Shown here one piece after another: positions 17,346 to 26,130 of a DNA stretch of 64,000 nt. Made by a program: the position numbers and the translations under genes. The DNA is from Acidobacteriota bacterium (GTDB lineage Bacteria > Acidobacteriota > Terriglobia > Terriglobales > Acidobacteriaceae). The stretch covers positions 43,265 through 107,264 of the forward strand of contig QIAP01000036.1 of assembly GCA_003225075.1 (NCBI GenBank), given 5' to 3'. Within the stretch, counting starts at the first letter, position 1. Each line of letters starts with the position of its first letter. The notes below the pieces were generated by a model. It had not been told where the DNA came from, did not search any database, and saw only the letters and a list, made by a program, of their open reading frames with translations.

Positions 17346-18245
17346 TCAGTAGAGCGGCGGCTCACCCTCGGGCCGTGTCTTCCAGCGACGATGCACCCAC
17401 AACCATTGCTCGGGGTAGCGACGCACATAATCCTCAATCACCTTCGTAAACCGGACGGTATTCGCGACCACGTCTTCCTCAACATTCCCGGTTCGGATGA
17501 GATTCACCGCCGGATCGAAGCGCAGTCGGTATTTTCCGAGTGCGGGGTCCCAGATAGTAAAGCCCGGGACCACCGCAGCATCGGTCCGCAGCGCAATTCT
17601 GGCCAAGCCGCTCGCGGTACACGCTGAGATACCAAAAAAGGGCACAAAAACACCTTGCGGCGGTGTCATATTCGTATCCATCAATATCCCCACCGTCTCC
17701 CCTGCCTTAGTTGCCGATAGCAACCCGCGCACAAATTCATCCTTATCCACCGTAGTATTGCCGTGCATGGTGCGGTAATGGCGAATAAAACGGTCGAGCC
17801 GCTGGTTGTCCAAAGGTCGCATGACGATATGCAGAGGATGGCTGTGCAGAGAATGAGTGAATGCCGAGAGTTCCCACCCTCCCAGGTGAGCCGTCAAGAA
17901 TAGAACTCCCTTGCCGCGATTGTAGGCGCGCTCGTAATTTTCAAAACCTTCGTATACGACGACCTGACTGACATTCTCGCGGGTATAGCGGGGAAAAAGA
18001 CAGACCTCGGCGAGTTGGCGTCCCAGGGAAGTAAATTCTCCGCGCAGAATACGGCGGCGTTCACGCTGGCTCTTCTCGGGAACCGCCATCGCCAGATTTC
18101 GCATGCCAACCCGGCGCAGGCGCACGTGTAGCAGATACACTGTCTGGGCGATCGCGATGCCTATAGCACGCGCCAAAGGACGCGGCAAGACGCCGATTGC
18201 CTTCACCGCCAGCCACGCTAGCGCGTACTCCGCTTTTTGACGCAT
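17346..18245 (-). CDS. Lysophospholipid/lipid A acyltransferase (LpxL/HtrB family)
   Basis: Membrane-associated acyltransferase of the LpxL/LpxM group, which adds secondary acyl chains to lipid A from acyl-ACP. Seen: hydrophobic N-terminus (PRPLARAIGIAIAQTVYLLH), the HX4E catalytic box in LTAHLGGWELSAF, RPLDNQRLDRFIRHYR, GILMDTNMTPPQGVFVPFFG and the C-terminal YPEQWLWVHRRWKTRP typical of the family. 299 residues, normal length. lpxD is close by on the same strand, in keeping with lipid A work, although acidobacterial members might acylate other lipids. Confidence 0.9.
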   Translation of the reverse strand: MRQKAEYALAWLAVKAIGVLPRPLARAIGIAIAQTVYLLHVRLRRVGMRNLAMAVPEKSQRERRRILRGEFTSLGRQLAEVCLFPRYTRENVSQVVVYEGFENYERAYNRGKGVLFLTAHLGGWELSAFTHSLHSHPLHIVMRPLDNQRLDRFIRHYRTMHGNTTVDKDEFVRGLLSATKAGETVGILMDTNMTPPQGVFVPFFGISACTASGLARIALRTDAAVVPGFTIWDPALGKYRLRFDPAVNLIRTGNVEEDVVANTVRFTKVIEDYVRRYPEQWLWVHRRWKTRPEGEPPLY

Positions 18246-18359
18246 GCCAGGGAAGGGTGACGGTACATCGCAAGAAAATCGTTGTCAAACCGGAAGAGAA
18301 GTCCGACAAGCAATCCCATGAAAGTAACGGGCACGACCTTAGTCATGTCCTGTTGCGGA

Positions 18360-19055
18360 CTATTTCTCGCTTGCCGATTTTGCCCATTTTGCCAAGGTAG
18401 TCAGAAATGGGTTCGCCCCCGCCGGCGGATCGATGAGGCCGGTAAGTGAAGTCTTGAAAGGAACCATCCGGCCATAGAACTCGCGTGTGCTGTCCTTGTC
18501 CTGCTTAATCACGGCGCCATTAAGAGTTATCCCGGCGAAAACTCCGCGCGCGCGCGAATAAGTCAGTACCTGGGCACGCATCTTCCAGTCAGTGCCGCCT
18601 TCGGCATGGCGCCCCACCGGACCGGCAGCCACAGATGCATCGGCGCCAAGCTGGAATTTGCTGGACAATAAATTCCGCATGCCTTCCTCGTTCATCACCA
18701 GCATCACCAAATCAACCGCCTGCCCTCCGATTTGCAAGCCAAAGCTGCCGCCGGCAACCGTGAAGAATGCCGGCGCACTCCAGCCCTTGGGAGTTCGGCA
18801 ACTGGCGATCCCCCGTCCGTAGCGCCCCCCGACGATGAATCCGCCCTTCAGCATCGACGGCACCACCGCCACACATTCTGCAGACCCAAGAATTTCTTCG
18901 GGAATTCCCTGGTCGGGCGCGGCTTCGATTTCATCGAGGACGTTGGCCGCCGCCTGGATCCGGTCCGCGGCCTTGGTTTCCTCTTTAGTTTTGTCTTCAG
19001 CCAGCGATATCGCACAAAACGATGCCATCACGACAAGAAGCAGAAGCTTTTTCAT
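18360..19055 (-). CDS. SYLF/YSC84-domain lipid-binding protein, secreted
   Basis: Exported SYLF-domain (DUF500) protein, a family that binds phosphoinositides in eukaryotes and has no fixed role in bacteria. 231 residues from the ATG at 19055, which gives a clean signal peptide (MKKLLLLVVMASFCAISLAE); an upstream in-frame start would add 12 residues and spoil it. Seen: AECVAVVPSMLKGGFIVGGRYGRG, SAPAFFTVAGGSFGLQIGGQ, SRARGVFAGITLNGA and the C-terminal FLTTLAKWA. The 267 bases upstream hold its promoter; nothing else was seen in them. Confidence 0.92.
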   Translation of the reverse strand: MKKLLLLVVMASFCAISLAEDKTKEETKAADRIQAAANVLDEIEAAPDQGIPEEILGSAECVAVVPSMLKGGFIVGGRYGRGIASCRTPKGWSAPAFFTVAGGSFGLQIGGQAVDLVMLVMNEEGMRNLLSSKFQLGADASVAAGPVGRHAEGGTDWKMRAQVLTYSRARGVFAGITLNGAVIKQDKDSTREFYGRMVPFKTSLTGLIDPPAGANPFLTTLAKWAKSASEK

Positions 19056-19358
19056 TTCCTCAGCCTTCCTGGAAGTTAGTCCGAACGCCAAAATTGATTC
19101 GGCTGATTCTAATGTATTTCTATCGGTTGGACGCGGCGAGCTTGTGCAAAGTTGTGTGAATCAACAGGAAGGCCTGAGGAAGAGAAGCTTGGAAGTTACC
19201 TGATAAAAAATTCGGGGCTGAAAGCGGTGACCCTAATCTCCGCCCCCAACCCCGTCTCCCAGGTTCTGTGGTAGGTAAGCGCAGTATGGTGCAGGCGAAG
19301 AATTCAGGCAAGATTACCCAGGTCACTGTCCTAAGGTAACTACCCGGCGAGGGCTCGA

Positions 19359-20015
19359 TTACTTGGCTGAAACCAGCGAATGCGTAATTGCGTGTACGGA
19401 AAGCGCGATGCGGTTTTGCACTCCAACTTTGCGCATCAGCTTGGCCACGTGCGCTTTGACGGTGCGCTCTTCGATTCCCAGCGCGGCCCCAATTTCCTTG
19501 TTGGAACGTCCCACCACCAGCATTTCCAGTACTTCTTTTTCGCGATCGGTAAAGGTCACGCGGCCAGCCGGAAAAATACGGCCCGGCGAACTGCTGACCC
19601 GCTCTATGAACATTGAAAGCACTTTACGCGGAGCCCATACCGACCCCTGATTCACAATGCGGATGGCCTGCACGAATTCCGCCGGCGATGCGGCTTCGTC
19701 CACATAGCCCTTTGCCCCTGAAGCGATGGCCTTCAGAATGGTCTCCTCATCCATGCCTGAACCGGTAACAATAATGCGTAAGTCGGGACGCGTCGCTTTC
19801 AGGCTGGCCATGGCATCGAACAAGTTCTGACCAGAGCGGTTGCCAAGCAGCACCAGTTCGATATTCTGTAACTGGCCAATCTCCGGCAGTGCCGCAGACA
19901 CTAGTTCAAAATCCGGCTCGCTATCGAACAAGGCCCGGAATCCCACAAACCGCAGGGGATCGCTCTCCACCACGGCAATACGGATGATCGGCTTTTTGGC
20001 GACTGCAGCTTTCAT
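19359..20015 (-). CDS. LuxR/NarL-type regulator with degenerate receiver
   Basis: DNA-binding response-regulator-like protein of 218 residues. An N-terminal receiver fold (IRIAVVESDPLRFVGFRALF ... ELVLLGNRSG ... IIVTGSGMDEET ... GAKGYVDEAAS) is followed by a LuxR helix-turn-helix (FTDREKEVLEMLVVGRSNKE, IGAALGIEERTVKAHVAKLM). The residue where NarL has its phosphorylated Asp is Gly (VLLGN) and the conserved Lys after strand 5 is lost (GYVDEA), so phosphorylation control is unlikely. AAGGAAAG precedes the ATG at 20015; the frame is open 57 codons further up without coding character. No partner kinase is adjacent. Confidence 0.9.
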   Translation of the reverse strand: MKAAVAKKPIIRIAVVESDPLRFVGFRALFDSEPDFELVSAALPEIGQLQNIELVLLGNRSGQNLFDAMASLKATRPDLRIIVTGSGMDEETILKAIASGAKGYVDEAASPAEFVQAIRIVNQGSVWAPRKVLSMFIERVSSSPGRIFPAGRVTFTDREKEVLEMLVVGRSNKEIGAALGIEERTVKAHVAKLMRKVGVQNRIALSVHAITHSLVSAK

Positions 20016-20142
20016 AGCTTTCCTTGTTAGGATGTTTCTGGGTAAAGCATAGCCGCATTTGTGCATGATGGAAAGAGAAGGTAATGCATAGGGAATTACC
20101 GGGGTAACCTCCTTAGCATCCAATAAAGGAAGACTAAAACTC

Positions 20143-20619
20143 ATGAGAAAACCACTAAAGCAGGTGAGTTCGCTATCCGCACTCATCTTCGCAGTCTCAT
20201 TGCTGGCGTCCGCCCAGACCGCGCCGGCAGCACCTCCAACCCCGCCATCGCAGGCTGTGCCGGGGACTTACCAGCCAAAATTCCCCGGCGACCCGGCACG
20301 TTCGGAGTCTGAGGCTCACGCCCTCGGCTACATGCGCGTGGTGTTGCGGGCTGAAAGCCTGTACAAAAAGAGGCACAACAAGTATGCAGAGTCACTGGCC
20401 GCTTTGGCCGGCACTGGCTCGTTCACCAAGCGGATGGCCCGAAGCACCGAGCGCGGGGATTACACCGTCAGTTTTCGAACCAACAAAGATGGCTACGTTC
20501 TGGTGATGACTCCGAAACAACTCGACAGCGAACACCGGTCCTTCTATGCGGAAGAAGACAACATCATCCACGCCGATGATCAGAAGGCCGCGGATGCGAG
20601 TTCCCCGCGTGTGAAATAA
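20143..20619 (+). CDS. Secreted protein with pilin-like C-terminal motif
   Basis: 158 residues. A signal peptide (SALIFAVSLLASAQ) and a Pro/Ala-rich segment precede a domain with YMRVVLRAESLYKKRHNKYA and ESLAALAGTGS, the alpha-helix plus 'YPxSLxxL' pattern found in pseudopilins of the GspG kind, and a strand region DYTVSFRTNKDGYVLVMTPK. It lacks a prepilin cleavage site (no GFTLxE helix). The family is unassigned; acidobacteria carry many such pilin-like secreted proteins. Single gene, divergent from the regulator, convergent with the next gene. Confidence 0.7.
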   Translation: MRKPLKQVSSLSALIFAVSLLASAQTAPAAPPTPPSQAVPGTYQPKFPGDPARSESEAHALGYMRVVLRAESLYKKRHNKYAESLAALAGTGSFTKRMARSTERGDYTVSFRTNKDGYVLVMTPKQLDSEHRSFYAEEDNIIHADDQKAADASSPRVK

Positions 20620-20641
20620 AGGTTCCGGTTCGTCGTATCGC

Positions 20642-21397
20642 TTACGCCGGAGTTCCGGGTTTGATCTCCGCCGCTTTGCCTTCGCGATAGACGATGGTGA
20701 GCGGCTTGCCACCATTGGGATAGTTCACAGTTTTCACTGAATCGTCCGCGGATTTCTCCGGAATCCCCATCCCGATGGCGAAGTCGGCTTGCAGTTCGTT
20801 CATTCCCGGCTTCACTTCGTGACGATCGATGGCTGCCCACACATCGGCCGGCCAATGCTTGTACAGTTCGTGCGGATCCTGAATGTAAAGCATTTCATCG
20901 GAATAAATGGTGTAATCGCTTCCCTTCACCGCTCCGATAGGGAATGCATAAGTTTTCCCATCTTGTTGGAAAATCGCCAGGATCTCTCGCTGCCCAGCCG
21001 CGCCCGGGGGAACGTCGGTCACCACATCTTTGATTTGCAACTGCTGCAATGGTAAGAGTGTTCCGGCATCGTGAGCAAAGTCGGCGTGATGGCGCACCGC
21101 ATCGTAAGGATAGTAGGTATAGCGGTAGCCTTCCTTCACCCACACAGGCCGCTTGGTAATTTCGCGGGCAGACTTCAAATCATAGGGATGCAGCTTTTTG
21201 GGCGTGACGTAGTAATCCGCATTCAGCGGCAGTTCCTTCGTTTGTCTTTCTCGCGCGTTCGCAGCCCGCCGTTCATGAATAATGTATGCCGCGCGCACCC
21301 CGGCGATCGCTATGGCCGCTGCCAGAACGATCTGAATTCTCTTTTTGGATTCCGGACTGATGTGCATGCGTTCGCCCAGGCGAATAGTGGACTGCAA
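20642..21397 (-). CDS. Membrane-anchored hypothetical protein
   Basis: 251 residues, one N-terminal transmembrane helix (RIQIVLAAAIAIAGVRAAYI) and a periplasmic domain of unknown family with YYVTPKKLHPYDLKSAREIT, KPGMNELQADFAIGMGIPE and a C-terminal two-strand unit TVNYPNGGKPLTIVYREGKA. The last part resembles SmpA/OmlA-like repeats ('xYxxxxxxLTIVFxxGKV'), which suggests an envelope role but no more. ATG at 21397 or 21367 are both possible. Confidence 0.7.
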   Translation of the reverse strand: MQSTIRLGERMHISPESKKRIQIVLAAAIAIAGVRAAYIIHERRAANARERQTKELPLNADYYVTPKKLHPYDLKSAREITKRPVWVKEGYRYTYYPYDAVRHHADFAHDAGTLLPLQQLQIKDVVTDVPPGAAGQREILAIFQQDGKTYAFPIGAVKGSDYTIYSDEMLYIQDPHELYKHWPADVWAAIDRHEVKPGMNELQADFAIGMGIPEKSADDSVKTVNYPNGGKPLTIVYREGKAAEIKPGTPA

Positions 21398-21502
21398 AGG
21401 CCGTTGAAATAGGTTGCCCCGTTCTTGCGCCTTTGCGGGTGCGCCGTTCTTGCGTTCTTTGCAAGGGCGGGGCTTTTACGCACCCAGCACAAGAGGTGTT
21501 GC

Positions 21503-21787
21503 TTACACTCCCGAGGTCAACTCTTCCCAAACTTCCCGGCCGCGACTCTCGGCCACCTTCGCCAGTCGTGTACCGACACGCGAAACTAATCCCAGAAATT
21601 CCGTTCCACGATCCACGTAGTTAGGCAGCTCCTCGCGTATCTGTTCAAACTTCTCAGGATATTCCGAGGCCAGCACTGCCAGTCCAACTCCGGCCATCAG
21701 CACACCAGCTGGACGCCTGCCCTTCAGAAAAAGAATTGCAGACGTTCCCACCGAACCCGCCACCACCGCACGCTTCCAATTTTCCAT
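21503..21787 (-). CDS. Small membrane protein, unknown function
   Basis: 94 residues from the ATG at 21787, which has GAGGGA in front. MENWKRAVVAGSVGTSAILF and PAGVLMAGVGLAVLASEYPE form two hydrophobic stretches, followed by an amphipathic tail (IREELPNYVDRGTEFLGLVS). This arrangement is seen in small acidobacterial envelope proteins without known role. The frame is open upstream but only by chance overlap with the divergent peptidase gene. Confidence 0.65.
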   Translation of the reverse strand: MENWKRAVVAGSVGTSAILFLKGRRPAGVLMAGVGLAVLASEYPEKFEQIREELPNYVDRGTEFLGLVSRVGTRLAKVAESRGREVWEELTSGV

Positions 21788-21872
21788 GTAGTTCCCTCGC
21801 GAATAACGATTGTAAACCCAGTGAACATGGCGGTGCCTTATACTGCACCGGGCCGTTTCCTCGGGAGAAAAG

Positions 21873-23027
21873 ATGGCAAAGTCCCGCGCTATGTTGCTCG
21901 CAGTTGCGATTATTGTGCTCATGCCGTTCGCCATCGCACAAAGCAAGCCGCGCGCGCGCGATTTAGGCGTCCCCTTCGACGGCACTCCCGGCCCGCTGAA
22001 CGCCATCACCGATGTGAAGGGTGTCGAGGTCGGCCACACCACGCTGATTTCCGGCAACGGACCGTTGAAGGTCGGCATCGGCCCGGTGCGCACCGGTGTG
22101 ACCGCGGTTGTGCCGCGCGGAAAAGATTCCAAAGATTCAGTCTTCGCCGGATGGTTCACCCTCAACGGCAATGGCGAGATGACCGGCACCACCTGGGTGG
22201 AAGAATCAGGGTTTTTGGAAGGCCCCGTCATGATCACCAATACCCACAGCGTCGGCGTGGTGCGCGATGCCGTGATTGCCTGGCGGGTAAAGCACGGGCC
22301 TCCCGATGAACAAGGCTACTGGTGGTCTCTCCCGGTTGTCGCCGAAACCTGGGACGGCTATTTAAACGACGTGAACGGTTTCCACGTCAAGCCTGAAGAC
22401 GCCTTCCATGCACTCGACACCGCGCACGGCGGCGCGGTCGAAGAAGGAAACGTGGGCGGCGGCACCGGCATGATCTGCAACGAATTCAAAGGCGGCATCG
22501 GCACTTCGTCCCGCGTGATTGATTCCAAATACGGTGGCTACACCGTAGGCGTGCTGGTGCAGTGCAACTACGGACGCCGCAGCCAACTCCGCATCGCCGG
22601 CGTTCCCGTAGGTAAAGAAATTCCCGATCACACCGTCTGGAACGATGACGTAGGCTCAATCATCGTCGTGGTCGCGACCGACGCGCCGCTAATTCCCACT
22701 CAACTCAAACGTCTGGCCAAGCGCGTCTCTCTCGGCCTGGGCCGCGACGGCAGCTACTCCGGCGACGGTTCAGGAGACATCTTCATCGCCTTCTCAACGG
22801 CGAACCCCGGCGCCGCCGCACCAAAGGCACTCCACCAACTCACCATGCTGCCCAACGACCAGATCGATCCCATTTTCCTAGCGACCGTTCAGGCCACCGA
22901 AGAGGCCGTGATCAACGCCATGGTGGCCGCCGAAACCATGACCGGCGCAAACAACCGCACCGTGATCGCCTTACCCCACGACAAGCTTCGTGAAGTGTTG
23001 AAGAAATACAACCGCCTGGCAAAGTGA
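21873..23027 (+). CDS. P1-family (DmpA-type) aminopeptidase
   Basis: Secreted Ntn-hydrolase aminopeptidase of the DmpA/BapA group, which removes D- or beta-amino acids and activates by self-cleavage before a Ser/Thr nucleophile. 384 residues with signal peptide (MLLAVAIIVLMPFAIAQ), RARDLGVPFDGTPGPLNAIT, GVEVGHTTLISG, TNTHSVGVVRDAVIAW, GGTGMICNEFKGGIGTSSR (cleavage site GTSSR) and DGSYSGDGSGDIFIAFST. Normal length. Substrate is not predictable. Ribosome site is modest; the ATG gives the best signal peptide. Confidence 0.92.
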   Translation: MAKSRAMLLAVAIIVLMPFAIAQSKPRARDLGVPFDGTPGPLNAITDVKGVEVGHTTLISGNGPLKVGIGPVRTGVTAVVPRGKDSKDSVFAGWFTLNGNGEMTGTTWVEESGFLEGPVMITNTHSVGVVRDAVIAWRVKHGPPDEQGYWWSLPVVAETWDGYLNDVNGFHVKPEDAFHALDTAHGGAVEEGNVGGGTGMICNEFKGGIGTSSRVIDSKYGGYTVGVLVQCNYGRRSQLRIAGVPVGKEIPDHTVWNDDVGSIIVVVATDAPLIPTQLKRLAKRVSLGLGRDGSYSGDGSGDIFIAFSTANPGAAAPKALHQLTMLPNDQIDPIFLATVQATEEAVINAMVAAETMTGANNRTVIALPHDKLREVLKKYNRLAK

Positions 23028-23180
23028 CATTGTTCGCGCGGCATCCGAGGCGCGCGATTCTCATTGGCCTAGGACCTCGGAAACAATGGGCGCGCACAAG
23101 TGCATAAACTCTCCATCCCCGCGCATTGTCTTTCGGAGGTCAGGCCTTAATTCGAGAGCTTTCCGGGCTGAGCTTCTTGC

Positions 23181-23684
23181 CTATGCGTATTCGAGACTTG
23201 CGCAATAAGCGCGCGCTAGATCGAAGTATCCCCATGCGTAAGTGGGATCCAGCTCAACCGACTTCTGCAGTGCGGCGGCGGCCTCCGGAACGTGCCTCGC
23301 CTTTAACAAAGAATACCCCTTCAAGTTGAGAACGTAGGGGTTGTCGGGATCGAGCTGCAGGGCGCGATCATAGCTGCGTACCGCATCCTCGTACCGTCGC
23401 TCATGGTACAAATTCATGCCGTCGGTCACAAATCGTGCCGCCTCGCGGGCATTCGCCAGTTGCTTTGTGTACCGGTCCAAATTGAGCTGAGCGATTTTCA
23501 GGAGCTGGGTATCTGTTTCGATCTGATCGCGTAGGCGCTGTTCGGTCTCAAAAAGCGGCTTGATACGCGAACCCACTACGATCGCGGTACCAACCGCTAG
23601 AACCGCTAATCCGGCCTGTGCCCAGAGCACCAAGCGTAGCCAGGAAGGCGAGCTTTCTTCAGAGATGACTGTGGAGGAGTTCAT
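23181..23684 (-). CDS. TPR protein with membrane anchor
   Basis: 167 residues: one transmembrane helix (LVLWAQAGLAVLAVGTAIVV), a coiled-coil (FETEQRLRDQIETDTQLLKI), then two to three tetratricopeptide repeats (RRYEDAVRSYDRALQLDPDN, PYVLNLKGYSLLKARHVPEA, LDPTYAWGYFDLARAYC). TPRs bind partner proteins; no partner is identified. Its ATG overlaps the stop of the upstream small membrane protein by four bases, so they are coupled. Confidence 0.85.
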   Translation of the reverse strand: MNSSTVISEESSPSWLRLVLWAQAGLAVLAVGTAIVVGSRIKPLFETEQRLRDQIETDTQLLKIAQLNLDRYTKQLANAREAARFVTDGMNLYHERRYEDAVRSYDRALQLDPDNPYVLNLKGYSLLKARHVPEAAAALQKSVELDPTYAWGYFDLARAYCASLEYA

Positions 23685-23911
23685 GATCGCCTCTGTCCGC
23701 TTAGGGAAAGTCGGATAATCCAGAATAAAATCAGGGCGAGACCGAGAAGCCCAACTCCGGTTGCGCCATTAGAAACCTTGCCGAGTATTTCGGGAGTGAT
23801 CCTCCCGTCGAGCACGCCAATCACGGTACCCAGAACCAACACTACCAGGCACAGGCAGCCCGTGCCACAGACCATGAGCTGCCGGACTTCCCGGGGCGTC
23901 CAGATGGGCAT
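23681..23911 (-). CDS. Small two-helix membrane protein
   Basis: 76 residues with two transmembrane segments (LMVCGTGCLCLVVLVLGTVI and GVGLLGLALILFWIIRLSLS) and basic ends. No family recognised. Coupled by a four-base overlap to the TPR protein after it, so the pair probably work together at the membrane. Confidence 0.7.
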   Translation of the reverse strand: MPIWTPREVRQLMVCGTGCLCLVVLVLGTVIGVLDGRITPEILGKVSNGATGVGLLGLALILFWIIRLSLSGQRRS

Positions 23912-24279
23912 TCCAAATTACTCCCGGCGCACAACTGCGAGGTGAAGGTGCCTATTCTGATGCAGAGAGGCAAACTGGGCAAGCAGATTGTAAAAATGCG
24001 TTGCGGCACAAACTAACGTTGGTCACGGCGAATGCGCGAGAGTTCAGCCGCATCAAGTGTCTTCAGTGGGAAGACTGGGCCAAGTCTTAATGTCCCCCTA
24101 TCATCCAAATCAATTCCCGGCGCCGTGAGATTGCGCTTTCCAATCTCAACCCCATTGGCATTCAGTTAGTTACATCCACCCAGCGGTACAGTACCTTTGG
24201 TACTTGGGCAGGCACTCCAGCACCGCCTATAATCGGCGTAACACCAACGCACACTTGCGTTTGACGAACCAAAAGCACA
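23912..24279. other. Intergenic region, 368 bases, two small inverted repeats
   Basis: Divergent promoter region between the small membrane protein and the prepilin peptidase. No gene seen. It holds an 8-bp hairpin (TGAGATTG and complement, 24126-24133 with 24141-24148) and, at 24185-24203, three closely spaced GGTAC/GTACC units that could be an operator. No strong Shine-Dalgarno precedes the ATG at 24280. Confidence 0.4.
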
Positions 24280-25203
24280 ATGGACCCCCTTGTGGCATCG
24301 GTAATCTTCGTCCTGGGGCTGGTATTTGGCAGCTTCCTGAACGTGTGTGTCTATCGCATGCCACGCGATCTCTCGGTAGTTCATCCGCGATCCACCTGTC
24401 CGCACTGCCATCATTCGATTGCCTTCTATGACAATCTGCCCGTTCTGAGTTGGATCTTTCTGCGCGGCCGTTGCCGGTATTGCAAGGCACCCATCTCGTT
24501 GCGTTATGTGATTGTCGAGCTACTTACCGGCGCGTTATTTCTTGGCTGCTTTTGGCACTTCGGCCTCACCCTCGCGGCGTTGAAATATTGCGTTTTCGGA
24601 TATCTGCTGCTTGGCCTGATCTTCACCGATGCTGAGACCAAACTGCTTCCTAACAAATTGACGCTGCCTGGACTTGCCATCGGACTCATGTTCAGCCTGT
24701 TGGTTCCCGTCAACGATTTGGTTTCGCAATTCCTGCCGGGAGTAGTTCCGCTGCCAGTGAGTTCTGATCTTTCCTGGCGGCTGCTTTCTCTGCTCGATGC
24801 CCTGCTCGGTGCCGCAGTAGGGGCTTCGTTCATCTACGGCGCGGGGGCGATCTACCTGCGCGCTCGCGGAATCGAAGGCATGGGTTTCGGCGACGTCAAG
24901 TTGATGGCAATGATTGGCGCCTTTCTCGGCGTCAAGCTCACAATCTTTACTCTGTTCACTGCGTCTCTGGCAGGATCGCTTTTTGGCTTGAGCACGATTT
25001 TTGTCGTTTGGTTAAAACGCACTCGCCGTTTCATGGCCCGGCAGCACGCCACCGCCGCGTCCGCCCGAAAGCGCGCCTGGCAATCGGCGAAAATTGGCTA
25101 CCGCAATTACCAGATGCCCTTCGGCGTCTTTCTCGGCAGCATGGCAATGATCGCCTTCCTCTTTGGAAATCGCTGTCTGCACTGGTACTGGGGGTTGATG
25201 TGA
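24280..25203 (+). CDS. pilD: Prepilin peptidase/N-methyltransferase (A24A)
   Basis: Inner-membrane aspartic protease that cuts and N-methylates type IV pilins and pseudopilins. 307 residues. The N-terminal methyltransferase part has GSFLNVCVYRMPR and two zinc CxxC pairs (Cys40/43 and Cys65/68). The protease part has FTDAETKLLPNKLTLPG (Asp117) and GMGFGDVKLMAMIG (Asp205). It has six to eight transmembrane helices and a basic cytoplasmic loop near residue 250 (TRRFMARQHATAASARKRAW). The next gene starts within its stop codon. The only pilin seen in the window is the Flp protein 33 kb away, which is normally processed by a different, shorter peptidase. Confidence 0.94.
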   Translation: MDPLVASVIFVLGLVFGSFLNVCVYRMPRDLSVVHPRSTCPHCHHSIAFYDNLPVLSWIFLRGRCRYCKAPISLRYVIVELLTGALFLGCFWHFGLTLAALKYCVFGYLLLGLIFTDAETKLLPNKLTLPGLAIGLMFSLLVPVNDLVSQFLPGVVPLPVSSDLSWRLLSLLDALLGAAVGASFIYGAGAIYLRARGIEGMGFGDVKLMAMIGAFLGVKLTIFTLFTASLAGSLFGLSTIFVVWLKRTRRFMARQHATAASARKRAWQSAKIGYRNYQMPFGVFLGSMAMIAFLFGNRCLHWYWGLM

Positions 25204-26048
25204 AGCTCCTGGCCAATCCGCTGTTCCTCAAAATGGTGGTGCTATTTTTCGGGGCGGCGTTCGCCTTCCTCATGGGAATCTTCATGATGCGGCGCATGCA
25301 TCACAGCTTGGTGTCGGAACAGGCATCGCTGCAAAAGTCCGCACCTTCGGCGGACAGCTTTCCCCTGCATACGTATCATGCCGTCATCCAGCAACTGAAA
25401 CAGCAGAAGCACGAGTTGACCGCGCTACAGCAGACGGAACGTCGCCGCGCCAAAGCTAGCGAGAACATCAGCGTCGCGGTCCTCTCCAATCTGTCTGCGG
25501 GAGTGCTGTTCTTCGGTACCAATGGCTTGGTACGGCAAGCGAACCAGTCAGCGAAGAGCATCCTGGGCTTCGCCTCCCCGGTAGGAATGAATGCCGAGGA
25601 AATCTTCCGCGATACGCAGGCCCAGTCGGCTGCGGGACAGCGCCCACTGGCAGAGAGCATTCGATACGCGCTGCGCGATGGAACTCTTCTACGCCAGGTT
25701 AAGGCCGAATACGTTACCCCGGCAGGAGAGCATCGCGAGATTCAGGTGACGGTATCCCGCGTGACTGCGGCCGATGCCAGTTCGATCGGCGCCACCTGCC
25801 TGATCGCCGACCAGACACAGATTGCGCAGATTCTCCGCCAGCAGGACATGCGCCGCGAAATGTCAGCCGAAATGGCGCTGGCCTTGAGAAATTCGCTGGT
25901 CACGATTTCCGGATACGCACAGCAGTTGGCACAAAACCGCGACCCCGAGGTGGCTCGGCAACTGGCGGCAGACATCGCCGCCGAATCTGCCCACCTGGAT
26001 CGCACGATCGGTGGTTTCCTCGCCGGAGCAAGTGCGGCGACAACATAG
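25200..26048 (+). CDS. PAS protein with degenerate histidine-kinase dimerisation helix
   Basis: 282 residues from the GTG at 25200 (overlap GTGA with the prepilin peptidase stop). One transmembrane helix (MVVLFFGAAFAFLMGIFMMR), a coiled-coil (YHAVIQQLKQQKHELTALQQ), a PAS domain (VLSNLSAGVLFFGTNGLVRQ to CLIADQTQI), then MSAEMALALRNSLVTISGYA, which matches a HisKA H-box except that the His position is Leu (HELRN becomes LALRN). The protein ends about 40 residues later without any ATP-binding domain. I infer a non-catalytic sensor or scaffold tied to pilus assembly; other kinases of this build sit beside pil genes. The longer open frame from 25008 overlaps pilD and is not used. Confidence 0.8.
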   Translation: MKLLANPLFLKMVVLFFGAAFAFLMGIFMMRRMHHSLVSEQASLQKSAPSADSFPLHTYHAVIQQLKQQKHELTALQQTERRRAKASENISVAVLSNLSAGVLFFGTNGLVRQANQSAKSILGFASPVGMNAEEIFRDTQAQSAAGQRPLAESIRYALRDGTLLRQVKAEYVTPAGEHREIQVTVSRVTAADASSIGATCLIADQTQIAQILRQQDMRREMSAEMALALRNSLVTISGYAQQLAQNRDPEVARQLAADIAAESAHLDRTIGGFLAGASAATT

Positions 26049-26130
26049 GATTATTCGAAGTTGGCTTACAGCACATTGCGTATGCCGTCGCCAAGTTGAC
26101 GGGATTCTGCAAAAACAAAGGATGGCAACT

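Noticed and set aside
25008..25199. Upstream start for the PAS protein
   Set aside because: It overlaps the pilD coding region by 64 codons; the GTG at 25200 gives a proper membrane anchor and stop/start overlap.
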